Of a stretch of DNA of 64,000 nucleotides, positions 1-8,835 are shown in pieces. A program made the translations under genes and the position numbers. The notes under the pieces were generated by a model that saw only the letters and a list, made by a program, of their open reading frames with translations, made no database searches and had not been told where the DNA came from. Source of the stretch: JBCCGG01 sp039029395 (GTDB lineage: Bacteria > Pseudomonadota > Alphaproteobacteria > Kiloniellales > JAKSDN01); contig JBCCGG010000034.1 in the NCBI GenBank assembly GCA_039029395.1, positions 1 to 64,000 on the forward strand, in the 5' to 3' direction. Each line of letters begins with the position of its first letter. Within the stretch, counting starts at the first letter, position 1.

Positions 1-88
1 ATGGTTTCCGCCTGGAGAGGAGGGCACATCCATTGACCGAGGCTATGGTTCAACTCGAGGCCTCAGCGCCCAACCAAGGCTCTGACTC

Positions 89-250
89 GAAACGCGTAAG
101 CAGGTCATCAAGAGCGACAACCAGGTGGCCAACCTGGCGCAGGGGATCAAGAGCTTTGAACGCCGATTCGACGCGCTCGAGCGCAGCGCCCGTTTCTCCA
201 GTCCCCTGAAATTCACCTACGCTGGGAGAGCGATAGTTATCAAAACTTAA
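89..250 (+). pseudogene. Coding-like C-terminal remnant, family unknown
   Basis: An open frame of 53 codons follows an in-frame TGA at 83-85 and ends at TAA 248-250. It has no usable start codon. The translation begins LETRKQVIKSDNQVANLAQG and ends in AGRAIVIKT; the amphipathic, charged composition looks like real protein rather than random frame. It may be the 3' end of a gene decayed or rearranged upstream. I do not recognise the family. The next 220 bases up to the M20 gene are relatively AT-rich and hold nothing I can name. Confidence 0.28.
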
Positions 251-470
251 TTTAGCTTCAAAAGGAGATGTTTCTTCAATTTCTAACAGAAGGACACTGA
301 GATTTGGTGCAGTGCCTCGAACTAACTCAGCTTATACATAATTTCAATATGAGATAGGTATATACCCAACTCGAGTCACGTGGGAACGACCCCATGCACC
401 GGAGCCATCTTCTGGCGCAGCGGCCGGGCCCGGAATGCCCGAAAAGTTAGGCGGCTCGAGGGCTTTTGGC

Positions 471-1751
471 TTACGCGGTGGCTTCGAGGCCGCACCATTC
501 GGAGATGAAGAGGGCGATCGATCCGGTGACACGCTTGAGCGACGAAAGGCTGACCCGCTCGTCGAAAGCGTGAATGTTCTCAGAGGTCGGGCCGTAGACC
601 AAGGCTGGGCAGTCGCCATAGAGCACGAAGACCCGGCCGTCCAAGTAGCCCGCCGTGACAAAGCTCTCCAGGCTCTTGCCGTAGGCTTGGGCATGGGCCC
701 GGCCGAGCGTTCGCTCCGCCTCTGTGCCTTCTTCCAGTACGTAGCCTTCGGCGAAGAAGCCGTTCCATTCGACCTCGGGCGGATTGTTGGCGAGAAACGG
801 CACTTTTTGGCTGGCCTCCCGTATGGCCGCCTCGATCTCCCGCGCCGCGTCACGGGGATCGACTCCCGGATAGATCGCGATCCGGCAGTCGAAGGTGCAC
901 CAAGCGGGCACCGACGAAGCCCAATCGCCGCCGGCAATTTTACCAATGTTGAGGTTGATCGGATGGGCGAGATCCTGGAAGTGGCGGTGCGCGCTCTTTC
1001 GCTCGTTCCAGGCTGCCTCGAGACCGTGCAGGGCTTCCATGAGGGGAAAACAGGCTTCAATGGCGTTGGCGCCGGCGCCGGCATCGCGCACGTGAACCGG
1101 TGATCCCCTGACATGGACGCGAAACCAGATGACGCCCACATTGGCGCGCACCAGCATGTCGTCCTCCGGCTCCGGGATCAGCGCGGCATCAGCCCGGTAA
1201 CCCCGTGCCAGGCAGGACAAGGCGCCATTGCCGGTGCACTCCTCCTCGGTGACCGATTGAATATAGACCGTCGCCGCCGGCTGGCAGCCGAGACGCCGCA
1301 GGGCATCCAGCGCAAAGATGTTGGCGGCCAAACCGGCCTTCATGTCTCCGCCGCCTCGGCCATAAAGCCAATCGCCCTTGATCCAGGGCTCGAAAGGCGG
1401 GCGGGTCCACATGTCCAGGGGACCGGTCGGTACCACGTCCACATGTCCGTTGAGGATCAGGGATCGGCCGCTTTCCTCACGCGGTCGGTGGGTGCCGACC
1501 ACGTTGATGGCATTATCGTAGTCGACCTTCACCGGCGAGAAGCCTGGGTGGTTACGGATTTCGTCGACATCGATCGCCCAACGGTCCATGGCGTAGCCGC
1601 GGTCCCGCAGGGCCCCGAACAGAAAATCCTGACAGGTGTGCTCTTGTCCACGCAGGGAAGGATGGCGGATCAGGTCCTGGGTAAAATCGACCTGCTCCGC
1701 GAACCCGGTCTCGACGGCGGCTAGGATGTCGCTTGAAGTGGCTTTGGTCAT
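471..1751 (-). CDS. M20 family metallohydrolase (ArgE/DapE-type deacylase)
   Basis: A cytosolic zinc amidohydrolase of the M20 family, 426 aa. The metal and catalytic residues are all visible: H103 and D105 in NGHVDVVP, D136 in GRGGGDMKAG, the E170-E171 pair in SVTEEE, E194 in IPEPE, and a C-terminal H394 in NIHAFDE. The lid (dimerisation) domain lies between about residues 205 and 320. The ATG at 1749-1751 fits the family N-terminus. M20 members remove acyl groups from amino acids or succinyl-diaminopimelate, or cleave small peptides; the substrate cannot be read here. It lies near an orphan peptide/opine-type binding protein, which hints at use of an imported amide or peptide. It is not a certain ArgE or DapE, so no symbol is given. 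Confidence 0.9.
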   Translation of the reverse strand: MTKATSSDILAAVETGFAEQVDFTQDLIRHPSLRGQEHTCQDFLFGALRDRGYAMDRWAIDVDEIRNHPGFSPVKVDYDNAINVVGTHRPREESGRSLILNGHVDVVPTGPLDMWTRPPFEPWIKGDWLYGRGGGDMKAGLAANIFALDALRRLGCQPAATVYIQSVTEEECTGNGALSCLARGYRADAALIPEPEDDMLVRANVGVIWFRVHVRGSPVHVRDAGAGANAIEACFPLMEALHGLEAAWNERKSAHRHFQDLAHPINLNIGKIAGGDWASSVPAWCTFDCRIAIYPGVDPRDAAREIEAAIREASQKVPFLANNPPEVEWNGFFAEGYVLEEGTEAERTLGRAHAQAYGKSLESFVTAGYLDGRVFVLYGDCPALVYGPTSENIHAFDERVSLSSLKRVTGSIALFISEWCGLEATA

Positions 1752-1807
1752 GATTCCGCTACACTACAAAGCCACATCGGACGCGCGCAAGCGGTAGAGC
1801 TGCAGGC

Positions 1808-2326
1808 TCAGCCCTCCTGGTCGTTTTGCTCCTCTGGCAAACGCTCGCCTTGGGCCCAGTCCCAGGGGGTGATGAAGCGGCCTTTCCAAAGACCGTGCTG
1901 CTTCGCCTCGGCCAGGGTCTGAAAAGGCACGTAGCGCCGCCCGACCTCAGGATCTGCGAGCGCCCAGCCGGTGTAGACCATGCCCTCGGAGAGGTCGTAG
2001 TCATCGGCCAGGCAACGCGCCGGGCGTGCGCCGTCGGCATCTGCCGGACCCTCCAGGTCGCATGAGATCTCTACGCCGGCGGTCAGATCCATGAGCGCGG
2101 TCGCCGAGACCTTGCCGCAGTCGTAAAGCCGGGTCTTGATCAGGCATTGCTGGCCGGGTTTCGGCGCGTCGATGCCAACGAGACGCAGACGCTGGCCCGA
2201 GAGCTCAAGCAGGTCGCCGGCCAGAACCAAGGGCGTGCCGCTCAGACTGTCCTGGGAACGGACCGGGCCGGTTGTCAGTATGATTGCGGCGAGCAGAGCG
2301 CCAGAGATGGAACGGGCGAGGGACAT
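1808..2326 (-). CDS. Exported SNase-like (thermonuclease fold) protein, probably non-catalytic
   Basis: 172 aa. The ATG at 2324-2326 was chosen because it starts a Sec signal peptide (MSLARSISGALLAAIILT, likely cut near residue 24); the upstream in-frame extension is arginine-rich and unconvincing. The mature part has the OB-fold pattern of staphylococcal nuclease homologues, with RLRLVGIDAPKPGQQC and a C-terminal WKGRFITPWDWAQGE like the G-x-F-x-x-P-W tail of alphaproteobacterial members. The position of the catalytic Glu after the Asp-Ala-Pro element (DAPE in active enzymes) is Lys (DAPK), so nuclease activity is doubtful. Three cysteines suit a periplasmic protein. Confidence 0.75.
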   Translation of the reverse strand: MSLARSISGALLAAIILTTGPVRSQDSLSGTPLVLAGDLLELSGQRLRLVGIDAPKPGQQCLIKTRLYDCGKVSATALMDLTAGVEISCDLEGPADADGARPARCLADDYDLSEGMVYTGWALADPEVGRRYVPFQTLAEAKQHGLWKGRFITPWDWAQGERLPEEQNDQEG

Positions 2327-2405
2327 GGCGCGCAGTCTACCAGAGCGCCGTGTCCCGTCAGCCCGGCTCGCGGGAAGTTGAGCCGTCGGCCCAGTTACCC
2401 GCGTC

Positions 2406-3995
2406 TCAAGCCTTCCACCAACGCTCCACGTAGCGCCCGCCGTCGAGTTCCCAGTTGGCCGCCACGTCGGGGCCGTGCGCGATGCTCTCGTTAAGCGCAT
2501 AGACGTAGTTGGCGAAGGCCCAGACCACGACCCCGCCGTCGTCGCGCACCAGGCGCTGCATCTCGCCGTAGATCTCGCCGCGCTTGGCCGGATCGAGCTC
2601 GCCGCGGCCTTCCAGCAGCAGCTTGTTGAAGCGCTCGTTGGACCAGAAGGTGTCGTTCCAATTGGCGCCCTCGGCGTAGGCCTGCGAGAACATCCAGTCG
2701 CAGGTCGGCCGGCCCCCCCAGTAGCACATGCACCAAGGCTTCTTCATCCAGACGTTCGACCAGTAGCCGTCGTTGGGCTCGCGAATGATGTTGATGTCGA
2801 TGCCTGCCTTGGACATCTGCTCCTTCATCAAGACGGCCGCGTCGACCGCGCCGCCGAAGGCGGCATCGGCGGCCGAGAGATCGAGGGTGATGCCGTCCAT
2901 GCCGGCTTTCTTGAGGTGATGCTTGGCCTTGTCCGGATCGTAGAGGCGTTGCTCGATTTCGGCGTGGAACGGCACCGAGGGCGCGATCGGGTGATCGTTG
3001 CCGAAGGTGCCATGGCCCTTGAGGATCTTCTCCAGCAGCTGCTCCCGGTCGATCGCGTACTTCAGCGCCAGGCGAAGATCGTTGTTGTCGAAGGGTGCCT
3101 GCTTGGTGTTCATCGGCGCCGTGTAATGCAGGAAGCCAGTTGCCTCCTCGACCTTGACGCCCGGCTTGCGGGCCAGCAGATGCACTGTCTTTAGATCGCA
3201 GCGGCTGATCACGTCCACGTCGCCGGTCGCGACCGCGTTCTGGCGGGCGTTGATGTCCGCGATCACCAGAAGCTCGAGCTCGTCGAAATGGGCGCGGCCG
3301 TCCTTCCAGTAATTCGGATTGCGCTTAAGCGTCGTGCGCACACCGGGATCGAACTCGTCCAGCACGTAGCCGCCGGTGCCCACATAGTTCTTCCAATACG
3401 CCTGGCCGTCCACGTCCGGCATGATCAGCAGGTGGTAGTCGGCCATTAGGTAGGGAAAGTCGGCGTTGCTTGCTTTCAGATCAAAGACCACCGTGTCCGG
3501 TCCGTCGGCTTTCATGTCGGCGATCGGCTCCACGTTGGACTTGGCCGCCGATTTGGAATCCTCGCCCCGGTGGAAGTTGATCGAGGTGATGACGTCCTGG
3601 GGCGTCAGGCTCTTGCCGTTGGAGAACTCGATGCCCTTGCGCAGCTTAAAGACCCACTGCTTGGCGTCGTCCGAAGCCTCCCAGCTCTCGGACGCATCGC
3701 CGACCAGCTCGCCCTGGGGATTGATCTCGGTCAGCGTGTTGTGGGTCGCGAAGCCGATCGAGAGCATGTAGATGTCGGTGTAGGTCTGGGGATTGAGCGA
3801 ATCAGACGTCGCGCCCTCGGCCAAGCCGGCGCGCAGCAGACCGCCCTTTTTTGGTGCCGCCTGGGCGGGACTGGCCAGCAGGCCCGGCGCCGCCATGGCG
3901 GACAAGCCAAGAGCCGTCGCGCCCTGCAGCATGTCTCGTCGGTTCATCGAGAAGAGGCCACCATCGCGGCCGGCCGAAACGGACGTTTTCGACAT
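2406..3995 (-). CDS. ABC transporter substrate-binding protein, family 5 (peptide/opine type)
   Basis: 529 aa periplasmic solute-binding protein of the SBP_bac_5 (DppA/OppA) family. The N-terminus has a Tat signal: NRRDMLQ, a hydrophobic stretch, then a cleavage site near SPAQAAP. Family features include ESWEASDDAKQWVFKLRKGI and NSEDVITS-like NGKSLTPQDV near residue 140 and the LRLALKYAIDREQLL block near 310. The start at 3993-3995 is set by a strong Shine-Dalgarno (GGGGAGGA) just upstream; a longer frame to 4190 exists but would overlap the divergent regulator's control region. No permease or ATPase gene is adjacent, so its ABC partners are elsewhere. The cargo is unknown. Confidence 0.92.
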   Translation of the reverse strand: MSKTSVSAGRDGGLFSMNRRDMLQGATALGLSAMAAPGLLASPAQAAPKKGGLLRAGLAEGATSDSLNPQTYTDIYMLSIGFATHNTLTEINPQGELVGDASESWEASDDAKQWVFKLRKGIEFSNGKSLTPQDVITSINFHRGEDSKSAAKSNVEPIADMKADGPDTVVFDLKASNADFPYLMADYHLLIMPDVDGQAYWKNYVGTGGYVLDEFDPGVRTTLKRNPNYWKDGRAHFDELELLVIADINARQNAVATGDVDVISRCDLKTVHLLARKPGVKVEEATGFLHYTAPMNTKQAPFDNNDLRLALKYAIDREQLLEKILKGHGTFGNDHPIAPSVPFHAEIEQRLYDPDKAKHHLKKAGMDGITLDLSAADAAFGGAVDAAVLMKEQMSKAGIDINIIREPNDGYWSNVWMKKPWCMCYWGGRPTCDWMFSQAYAEGANWNDTFWSNERFNKLLLEGRGELDPAKRGEIYGEMQRLVRDDGGVVVWAFANYVYALNESIAHGPDVAANWELDGGRYVERWWKA

Positions 3996-4115
3996 TTCGT
4001 CGGTCCTCCCCTTTTCCATCTGTTGAATGCGCATCTGCGGTCGCCAAAGGCGGCGATTGGGGTCAATTCTCAAACGAACGTGGCTTTGGCGCAAGTTCGC
4101 ATTTTTTCGCGGTCT

Positions 4116-4133
4116 TGCGCGATTTTTCGCGCA
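4116..4133. promoter_or_regulatory. Palindrome between divergent SBP and HTH genes (operator candidate)
   Basis: TGCGCGA-TTTT-TCGCGCA is a perfect 7-bp inverted repeat around a T4 spacer. A related half, GCATTTTTTCGCGG, lies just to its left at 4099-4112. The position between the divergent starts at 3995 and 4184 makes it a candidate operator for the HTH regulator. This is inference from position and symmetry only. Confidence 0.4.
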
Positions 4134-4183
4134 TGGGAATACTGTTGGCCTCGACCATCCGGCGTTCTGGGACAAACCGCCCA

Positions 4184-4993
4184 ATGACACGAGAAAGTGA
4201 CTTCGCTCTGAACCTGCGCTTCCTCTGCGCCGAGGAGCGCTCGGTGTCTGAGGTCTGCCGTCAGGTCGGCATCAATCGCCAGCAGTTCGCGCGCTATCTG
4301 GGGGCCACGGCGCGGCCGTCACCCCACAACCTGCGGCGCATCAGCCAATACTTCGGTTTGTCGGAATCCCGGCTCAGGCTGCCGCACGAGGAGTTTCTCG
4401 ACTGGCACGATGCCGCGCGGGAGGGTTCGGAGCGGCAGGCCGAGGTGCTGGTATCGGCGTTCCGCGGCGTGGTGCGCCAGATGCGGCCGCTGGTGGGCTA
4501 TTACCATGGGCACTACAGCTCGCCCTCGTCGCCGGAGCGGATCGTGCGTGCGCTGATCCAAGTTGCCGAGACCGACGGCCTCTTTTACTCGCGCACGGTG
4601 GAGCGCGACCGCGACCCAGTCACCGGGCTGGTCAGCCGGGCGCGCTACAGCGGCCTGGTGGCGCTGCACGACGGCGCGGTCTTCTTGGTGGAGCGGGGCC
4701 GCAACCTGCACGGCGGCATCGCCGAGACCGTGCTTCAGCCGGCCCATCGGGGGACCAGGGACTGGCTGTTCGGGCTGACCCTCGGCTTCTCCTGGCGCAC
4801 GCGCAAGCCCTTCGCCAGCCGCTGCATCTGGAAGCGCCTGCGCGCGCGCACCAGCCTGCGCGAGGCCTTGGCGCGCTGCGGCTCTTTCCCCGCCCGCAGC
4901 CGGGAGCTCGATCCGCTGGTTGTGGAGCATATGCGAAAGGCCCAAACCGCCGAAGCGCTGGCGCCGATGACATTTCCCGGCCAAGAGGTCTGA
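4184..4993 (+). CDS. XRE-like HTH transcriptional regulator
   Basis: 269 aa. The N-terminus carries a Cro/CI-type helix-turn-helix: SVSEVCRQVGINRQQFARYL followed by a linker and NLRRISQYFGLSESRL (about residues 15-65). The rest is a roughly 200-residue alpha/beta domain I cannot name, perhaps a sensor. The ATG at 4184 was chosen because the longer in-frame extension runs back through the divergent gene. It is transcribed away from the binding-protein gene across a region with a palindrome, so it may control it; that is an inference. It is not of the AraC or LysR families. Confidence 0.78.
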   Translation: MTRESDFALNLRFLCAEERSVSEVCRQVGINRQQFARYLGATARPSPHNLRRISQYFGLSESRLRLPHEEFLDWHDAAREGSERQAEVLVSAFRGVVRQMRPLVGYYHGHYSSPSSPERIVRALIQVAETDGLFYSRTVERDRDPVTGLVSRARYSGLVALHDGAVFLVERGRNLHGGIAETVLQPAHRGTRDWLFGLTLGFSWRTRKPFASRCIWKRLRARTSLREALARCGSFPARSRELDPLVVEHMRKAQTAEALAPMTFPGQEV

Positions 4994-5145
4994 GCCCCCG
5001 GGCGCGCGCTCGTTACATTTGAAACACGAAACCCCGCGCGGCGAAATCGTACTGAAACCTGAGAGTCTCATATTGGGACTAGAGACGCTGCACGCACTGG
5101 CATAGGGCCTGCCTCGCGCGGTTTCTCATTTTAAGGAGAGCCGAT

Positions 5146-5238
5146 ATGACCCGCCGCCGCGAAGACCTCAAATACTGCTTCCTGGCCATCGCCTTCACCA
5201 TTGTCAGCATGTGCGCGGGCACGACCCTCGCCGGCTAA
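5146..5238 (+). CDS. 30-aa single-span membrane peptide
   Basis: ATG at 5146 with a good Shine-Dalgarno (TTAAGGAGAG) 5-9 bases upstream, reading to TAA 5236-5238. The peptide begins MTRRREDLKYC and continues with a hydrophobic span (FLAIAFTIVSMCAGTTLAG). The basic N-terminus followed by a single span fits an inner-membrane small protein with its N-terminus in the cytoplasm. It is short enough to be missed by most gene callers. I do not recognise a homologue. Confidence 0.5.
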   Translation: MTRRREDLKYCFLAIAFTIVSMCAGTTLAG

Positions 5239-5447
5239 GGGCACGCTCCCAGAGCCGGACTCCGACAAGAGGCGAACCCTGGCGCCCGCCTATTCACAAT
5301 TGATTCAGATCATAGCGAGCCATCGGCCGAATGGGGTTGATGGGCCATCCCGGCGTGCGCGGCGGGGTTCGCTGGATGCCGCGCGCGCCGCCTTCCCATG
5401 ACCCGGCACGGACCGGATTTCCAGCTCGAAAGAAGAGGAGTAGATTG

Positions 5448-6380
5448 GTGTTCAAACCTGCTGTACGCGCGGGCCTGGTCGGCCTGCTCGTGATGGTCTG
5501 CGCGGCGACCGGCGCGAGCGCGGCCGAGGACGAGGGCAACTTCCTGGGCCTGCACCTGGACGGCTCGCTCGGCAAGGGTGGCCATAGCCGCTACGTGCCG
5601 CCGGTCAGCAACTTCATCTTCAACGAGACGCCCTACATCACGACCGAGCTGGTACCGCTCTTCGCCTACCACGAGCTCTCCAACGACTTCGTGACCGGCG
5701 GCGGAAATGCCCAGGTCATTGCCCTACAGGCGCGTCTTGCGATCACCGAGCGGCTTGGCTTCATCGCCACCAAGGACGGTTATTCCTGGCTCAACTTCGA
5801 CAACGTGCTGCCCGACACCGACGGCTGGAACAACATCGCCGCCGGCCTGAAGTATAACTTCATCTCCATTCCGGAGTCCGAATCCCTGGTCACCGCCGGC
5901 CTGCGCTACGAGATCCCGGTCAACGATCTCAGCTCCGGCGGCATCGAGCTGGCCGGCGACGGCGACGGTTTTTTGAATCCCTTCGTCACCGCCAGCACAG
6001 TCTTCGGGGACTTCGGCCTGCAGGGCATGTTCGGGGCCAACTTCGCGCTCGAGCCGGACGTCGACAACTCCTTCGTGACCTACTCGCTGCACGCCGACTA
6101 CGAGCTCTTTGAGAACTTCTTCCCGCTGATCGAGCTCAACGGCTGGACTGCGTTCAACCAGGCCGACCGCCTGACCGGCGCGCTCGGCGAGCTGGACGGC
6201 GCGGACTATCTCAATTTCGGCAGCGACGACCGGGGCACGACGGTGACCTTCGGCGGCGGCTTCCGCTATCGCTTCACCGAGCACGTGTTGTTCGGCGTGG
6301 CGGCGACCACCGAGATCACCGACAACGATCAGAGCGTCTTCGGCACCCGGGTGACCACCGACCTGGTGGTGCATTTCTAG
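5448..6380 (+). CDS. Outer-membrane beta-barrel protein
   Basis: 310 aa with a GTG start at 5448 placed 7 bases after AGAAGAGGAG; a TTG directly before it is less well spaced. A Sec signal peptide (about residues 1-27, ending GASAAED) precedes alternating amphipathic strands rich in Gly, Tyr and Phe: VTAGLRYEIPV, VTFGGGFRYRFT, VLFGVAATTEIT and the terminal TRVTTDLVVHF. The last residue is Phe, the usual BAM recognition signal. The organisation resembles uncharacterised porin-like or MetA-pathway-type barrels of 300-330 aa. Substrate unknown. It stands alone between the small membrane peptide and the TerB gene. Confidence 0.75.
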   Translation: MFKPAVRAGLVGLLVMVCAATGASAAEDEGNFLGLHLDGSLGKGGHSRYVPPVSNFIFNETPYITTELVPLFAYHELSNDFVTGGGNAQVIALQARLAITERLGFIATKDGYSWLNFDNVLPDTDGWNNIAAGLKYNFISIPESESLVTAGLRYEIPVNDLSSGGIELAGDGDGFLNPFVTASTVFGDFGLQGMFGANFALEPDVDNSFVTYSLHADYELFENFFPLIELNGWTAFNQADRLTGALGELDGADYLNFGSDDRGTTVTFGGGFRYRFTEHVLFGVAATTEITDNDQSVFGTRVTTDLVVHF

Positions 6381-6446
6381 GCGCCCCGCTCGGGGTGATT
6401 TGCTGCTAGACTGCCTCCCTTGCCGCAAGCGGGAAGGGGGGCGGTC

Positions 6447-7235
6447 ATGACGAGCGATCTGAGATTCGAGGACCTGGTCGGGATCTTCGCCGGGCGGGCC
6501 AACGCCAGCGGCGGCCTGGCGAGCCGGGCGCGTTTTCACGAAGCCGAGGTGGTGCTGCCAGCCAAGGACAAGGACGACGTCGCCTACGAGGCGCTCGACG
6601 ACGAGCAGGTGGTCGACCTGCTGGGCGGCGAGCTGCTGATTTCCTACCAGGATGCGGCTGGCCAAGCGAGCCGGCGAGCGGTCGGCCTACATGGCTTGCG
6701 TCTCTCGGAGGACGGCGGTCTGGGGCTGCTTGCCTACTGCCTGGAGAGCCACGGCGCGCGCGCGTTCCGGGTCAGGCGCATCTCCGCTGCGACCGATCTT
6801 CTGAGCAACCACACGATCGAAGGTGCCGAAGCGGTCGCCAACCACTTCGACGGACTGTTGGCGGATGCCCGGGCTGACAATAGCCTGGCCTACCGTCAGC
6901 GCCGGGCGCTCAAGATCCTTCTGTTTCTGGCACGCTGCGACGGCGAGCAGCACCCCTCGGAAACCGCGGTCATTCTGGGTTATCTCAAGGCCGTGGCCGA
7001 GGAGGAGGGGGTCCAATTCGACCCGGCCGGGGTCGAGGCTCGCCTCGAGTCCGTCCAGGTCGACGAGGTCGACTTTGCTCGCGCGCTGCGGGCCCTGCGA
7101 CAGGACAAGGACGCGTTGATCGCAATTGGTTACTACGCCCGGCGCCTGATTGCCGCCGACGGCGCGGTCTCACGCGAAGAAGCGGCCTTCGAGGCGGAAT
7201 TGGAAAAGGCGCTGGAGCGGATTAGGCCGAGGTAG
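6447..7235 (+). CDS. TerB-domain protein with WYL-like module
   Basis: 262 aa. Residues about 63-120 form a small beta-rich module (LLISYQDAAGQASRRAVGLH ... AYCLESHGARAFRVRRI) resembling the WYL ligand-binding domain. Residues about 148-260 form a helical TerB/DjlA-like domain, with ALKILLFLARCDGEQHPSE and ARRLIAADGAVSREEAAFEA giving the paired acidic helices of that family. ATG 6447 follows GGAAGGGGGG. The same module recurs in the next gene. TerB domains are linked to metal (tellurite) stress and membrane-associated complexes, but no ter operon is present. Presumably cytosolic. Confidence 0.75.
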   Translation: MTSDLRFEDLVGIFAGRANASGGLASRARFHEAEVVLPAKDKDDVAYEALDDEQVVDLLGGELLISYQDAAGQASRRAVGLHGLRLSEDGGLGLLAYCLESHGARAFRVRRISAATDLLSNHTIEGAEAVANHFDGLLADARADNSLAYRQRRALKILLFLARCDGEQHPSETAVILGYLKAVAEEEGVQFDPAGVEARLESVQVDEVDFARALRALRQDKDALIAIGYYARRLIAADGAVSREEAAFEAELEKALERIRPR

Positions 7236-7273
7236 CAGCACGGGCATCTTGATGTGACGGGAAGATCGAGGCC

Positions 7274-8335
7274 ATGGGACTAGCCGAGCTACTGATTGCC
7301 GCCGGCATCGCGATCATGCTGGGTGCCTGGCTGGTTTCCCGCATGATGCAGAGAAGCAGTGCGGCAACCGCCCGGAGCGCGGCCAATCCGACGCTCGACC
7401 GGCTGGCCCGCGCGGTCGCGGAGGACCGGGAAAGTCCCGAGCCGGATGGGTCCGACAGCGCTCCGTCGACACCCGATGAGGTAGCGCCCTTGCCGGTCCC
7501 GGCCAGTGGGCGCTTCGCCATTGCCTATCGAGATTCCCGCGGCAACGAGACCCGGCGGACGATCGATCTCAAGGGGCTGCGCGACGAGGGCGACGATATC
7601 ACGATTCAGGCTTACTGCTATCTGCGGGAGGACATCCGCCACTTCAAGGTATCGCAGATCGAGCAGCTGACCGTCGCCCAAACCCGGGACGTGATCGAAG
7701 ACCCTGATGAAGCCTACGAGTTCTTTGAGGAGCTTCTGGAGCGGGGTAACGCGCAGCTGGCTGATGCCGGTTCGGCCCAGGCCGCGAAAAGGGCCGCCCC
7801 GACCGAGCTAAGCGATGTGGTGTTCCTGGACCTGGAGACCACGGGCTTGGATTCGGAGCGGGACCGGATCATCGAGCTGGCCGCCGTGCGCGTCTTCGAG
7901 GGCAAGCAGGCATCCCTGTCGGTCCTGATCGATTCGGGCCGCAAGATCCCGCGACAGGTCACCGAGCTTACCGGGATTACCGACCAGATGGCGGCCGAGC
8001 AGGGCGAGCCGATCGAAACCGCTCTGCCGGCGCTACTCGACTTTATCGGCAAGCTGCCGGTGATCGCCTACAACGCGCCTTTCGATGTCCGCTTCATCCT
8101 GGCCGAAGCCGCGCGCCAGGGCCTCGGCGCCGAGCTAAGCTACTACTGCCTGCTGGCTGAGGCGCGTCAACGCCTGCCCCAGCTGAAGCGCCATCGCCTG
8201 GCTGATCTGGCCGCGCACTACCGCATCGAGACGCCCCAGGCGCACCGGGCCCTCTCTGACGTGGCCCTGACCATGGAGGTCTATGAGCGATTGATGGGCG
8301 AAAGCGGGGCTGCGCCGGTCGAGAATGCGAGCTAA
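7274..8335 (+). CDS. Membrane-anchored WYL-like / DnaQ-type 3'-5' exonuclease fusion
   Basis: 353 aa. Residues 4-27 form a single membrane anchor (MGLAELLIAAGIAIMLGAWL). A Ser/Pro/Asp linker runs to about residue 78. The WYL-like module (FAIAYRDSRGNETRRTIDLK ... IQAYCYLREDIRHFKV) spans about 79-135. The DEDDh exonuclease domain spans about 180-340, with D186 and E188 in FLDLETTG, D271 in NAPFDVRF, H324 and D329 in AHRALSD. All five catalytic residues are present. It sits 38 bases after the TerB gene and shares its module, suggesting one functional unit. The role of an exonuclease tethered to the membrane is unclear; RNase T-like or epsilon-like substrates are possible. Confidence 0.82.
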   Translation: MGLAELLIAAGIAIMLGAWLVSRMMQRSSAATARSAANPTLDRLARAVAEDRESPEPDGSDSAPSTPDEVAPLPVPASGRFAIAYRDSRGNETRRTIDLKGLRDEGDDITIQAYCYLREDIRHFKVSQIEQLTVAQTRDVIEDPDEAYEFFEELLERGNAQLADAGSAQAAKRAAPTELSDVVFLDLETTGLDSERDRIIELAAVRVFEGKQASLSVLIDSGRKIPRQVTELTGITDQMAAEQGEPIETALPALLDFIGKLPVIAYNAPFDVRFILAEAARQGLGAELSYYCLLAEARQRLPQLKRHRLADLAAHYRIETPQAHRALSDVALTMEVYERLMGESGAAPVENAS

Positions 8336-8551
8336 GGAAATATTCTCTTTGAGATCAACCGGTTCCCAGAATACCATTTTCAGCCAGTTTTCCGGCGGGT
8401 GCATGCGGCCCATATTTTGCCCTCTTTGCACAGTGTAGTGCTAACCTGAGTAGGGGCGCGGATGTGCCCTGCCTCGGCGGTTGCCAGGAGCGACGGCGGG
8501 CGGGGCGACAGAGACTCGTTTGGTGGCGCGGGTGATGGGGAGGAGAAGGGG

Positions 8552-8818
8552 ATGCTGCCGCTACTTTGCTATTTGGTGGCCGTAGCGACACTTGCGGCCA
8601 GTGTTTATCTTTTGACAGGCGCCATTTCGGGTCTCGGCGTCCAAGACCCGGATGTGATGTTCCTGGCCGCCGGCGGCCTGGTCGTCGCCCTCCTGCTCGC
8701 CACCTTCGGCCGCATCTGCCAGATGCTCGAGCGGATCGCCAATCAGCGCCCGCCGGGGCCGCGGCGCAACGGGCGCGGCGTGCCGGAGGAGCCGCGTCTG
8801 ATGATGCGCGAGGAATAG
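8552..8818 (+). CDS. Small two-span membrane protein, unknown
   Basis: 88 aa from ATG 8552, preceded by a purine-rich Shine-Dalgarno (GGGAGGAGAAGGGG). Two hydrophobic helices are visible: about residues 2-26 and 35-55. A charged, proline-rich cytoplasmic tail follows (RPPGPRRNGRGVPEEP). An in-frame extension back to 8462 adds an unlikely Arg/Gly-rich leader. No family recognised. It ends 18 bases before the convergent paaG-like gene. Confidence 0.6.
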   Translation: MLPLLCYLVAVATLAASVYLLTGAISGLGVQDPDVMFLAAGGLVVALLLATFGRICQMLERIANQRPPGPRRNGRGVPEEPRLMMREE

Positions 8819-8835
8819 GGCTAGAGCCCCTTCCA

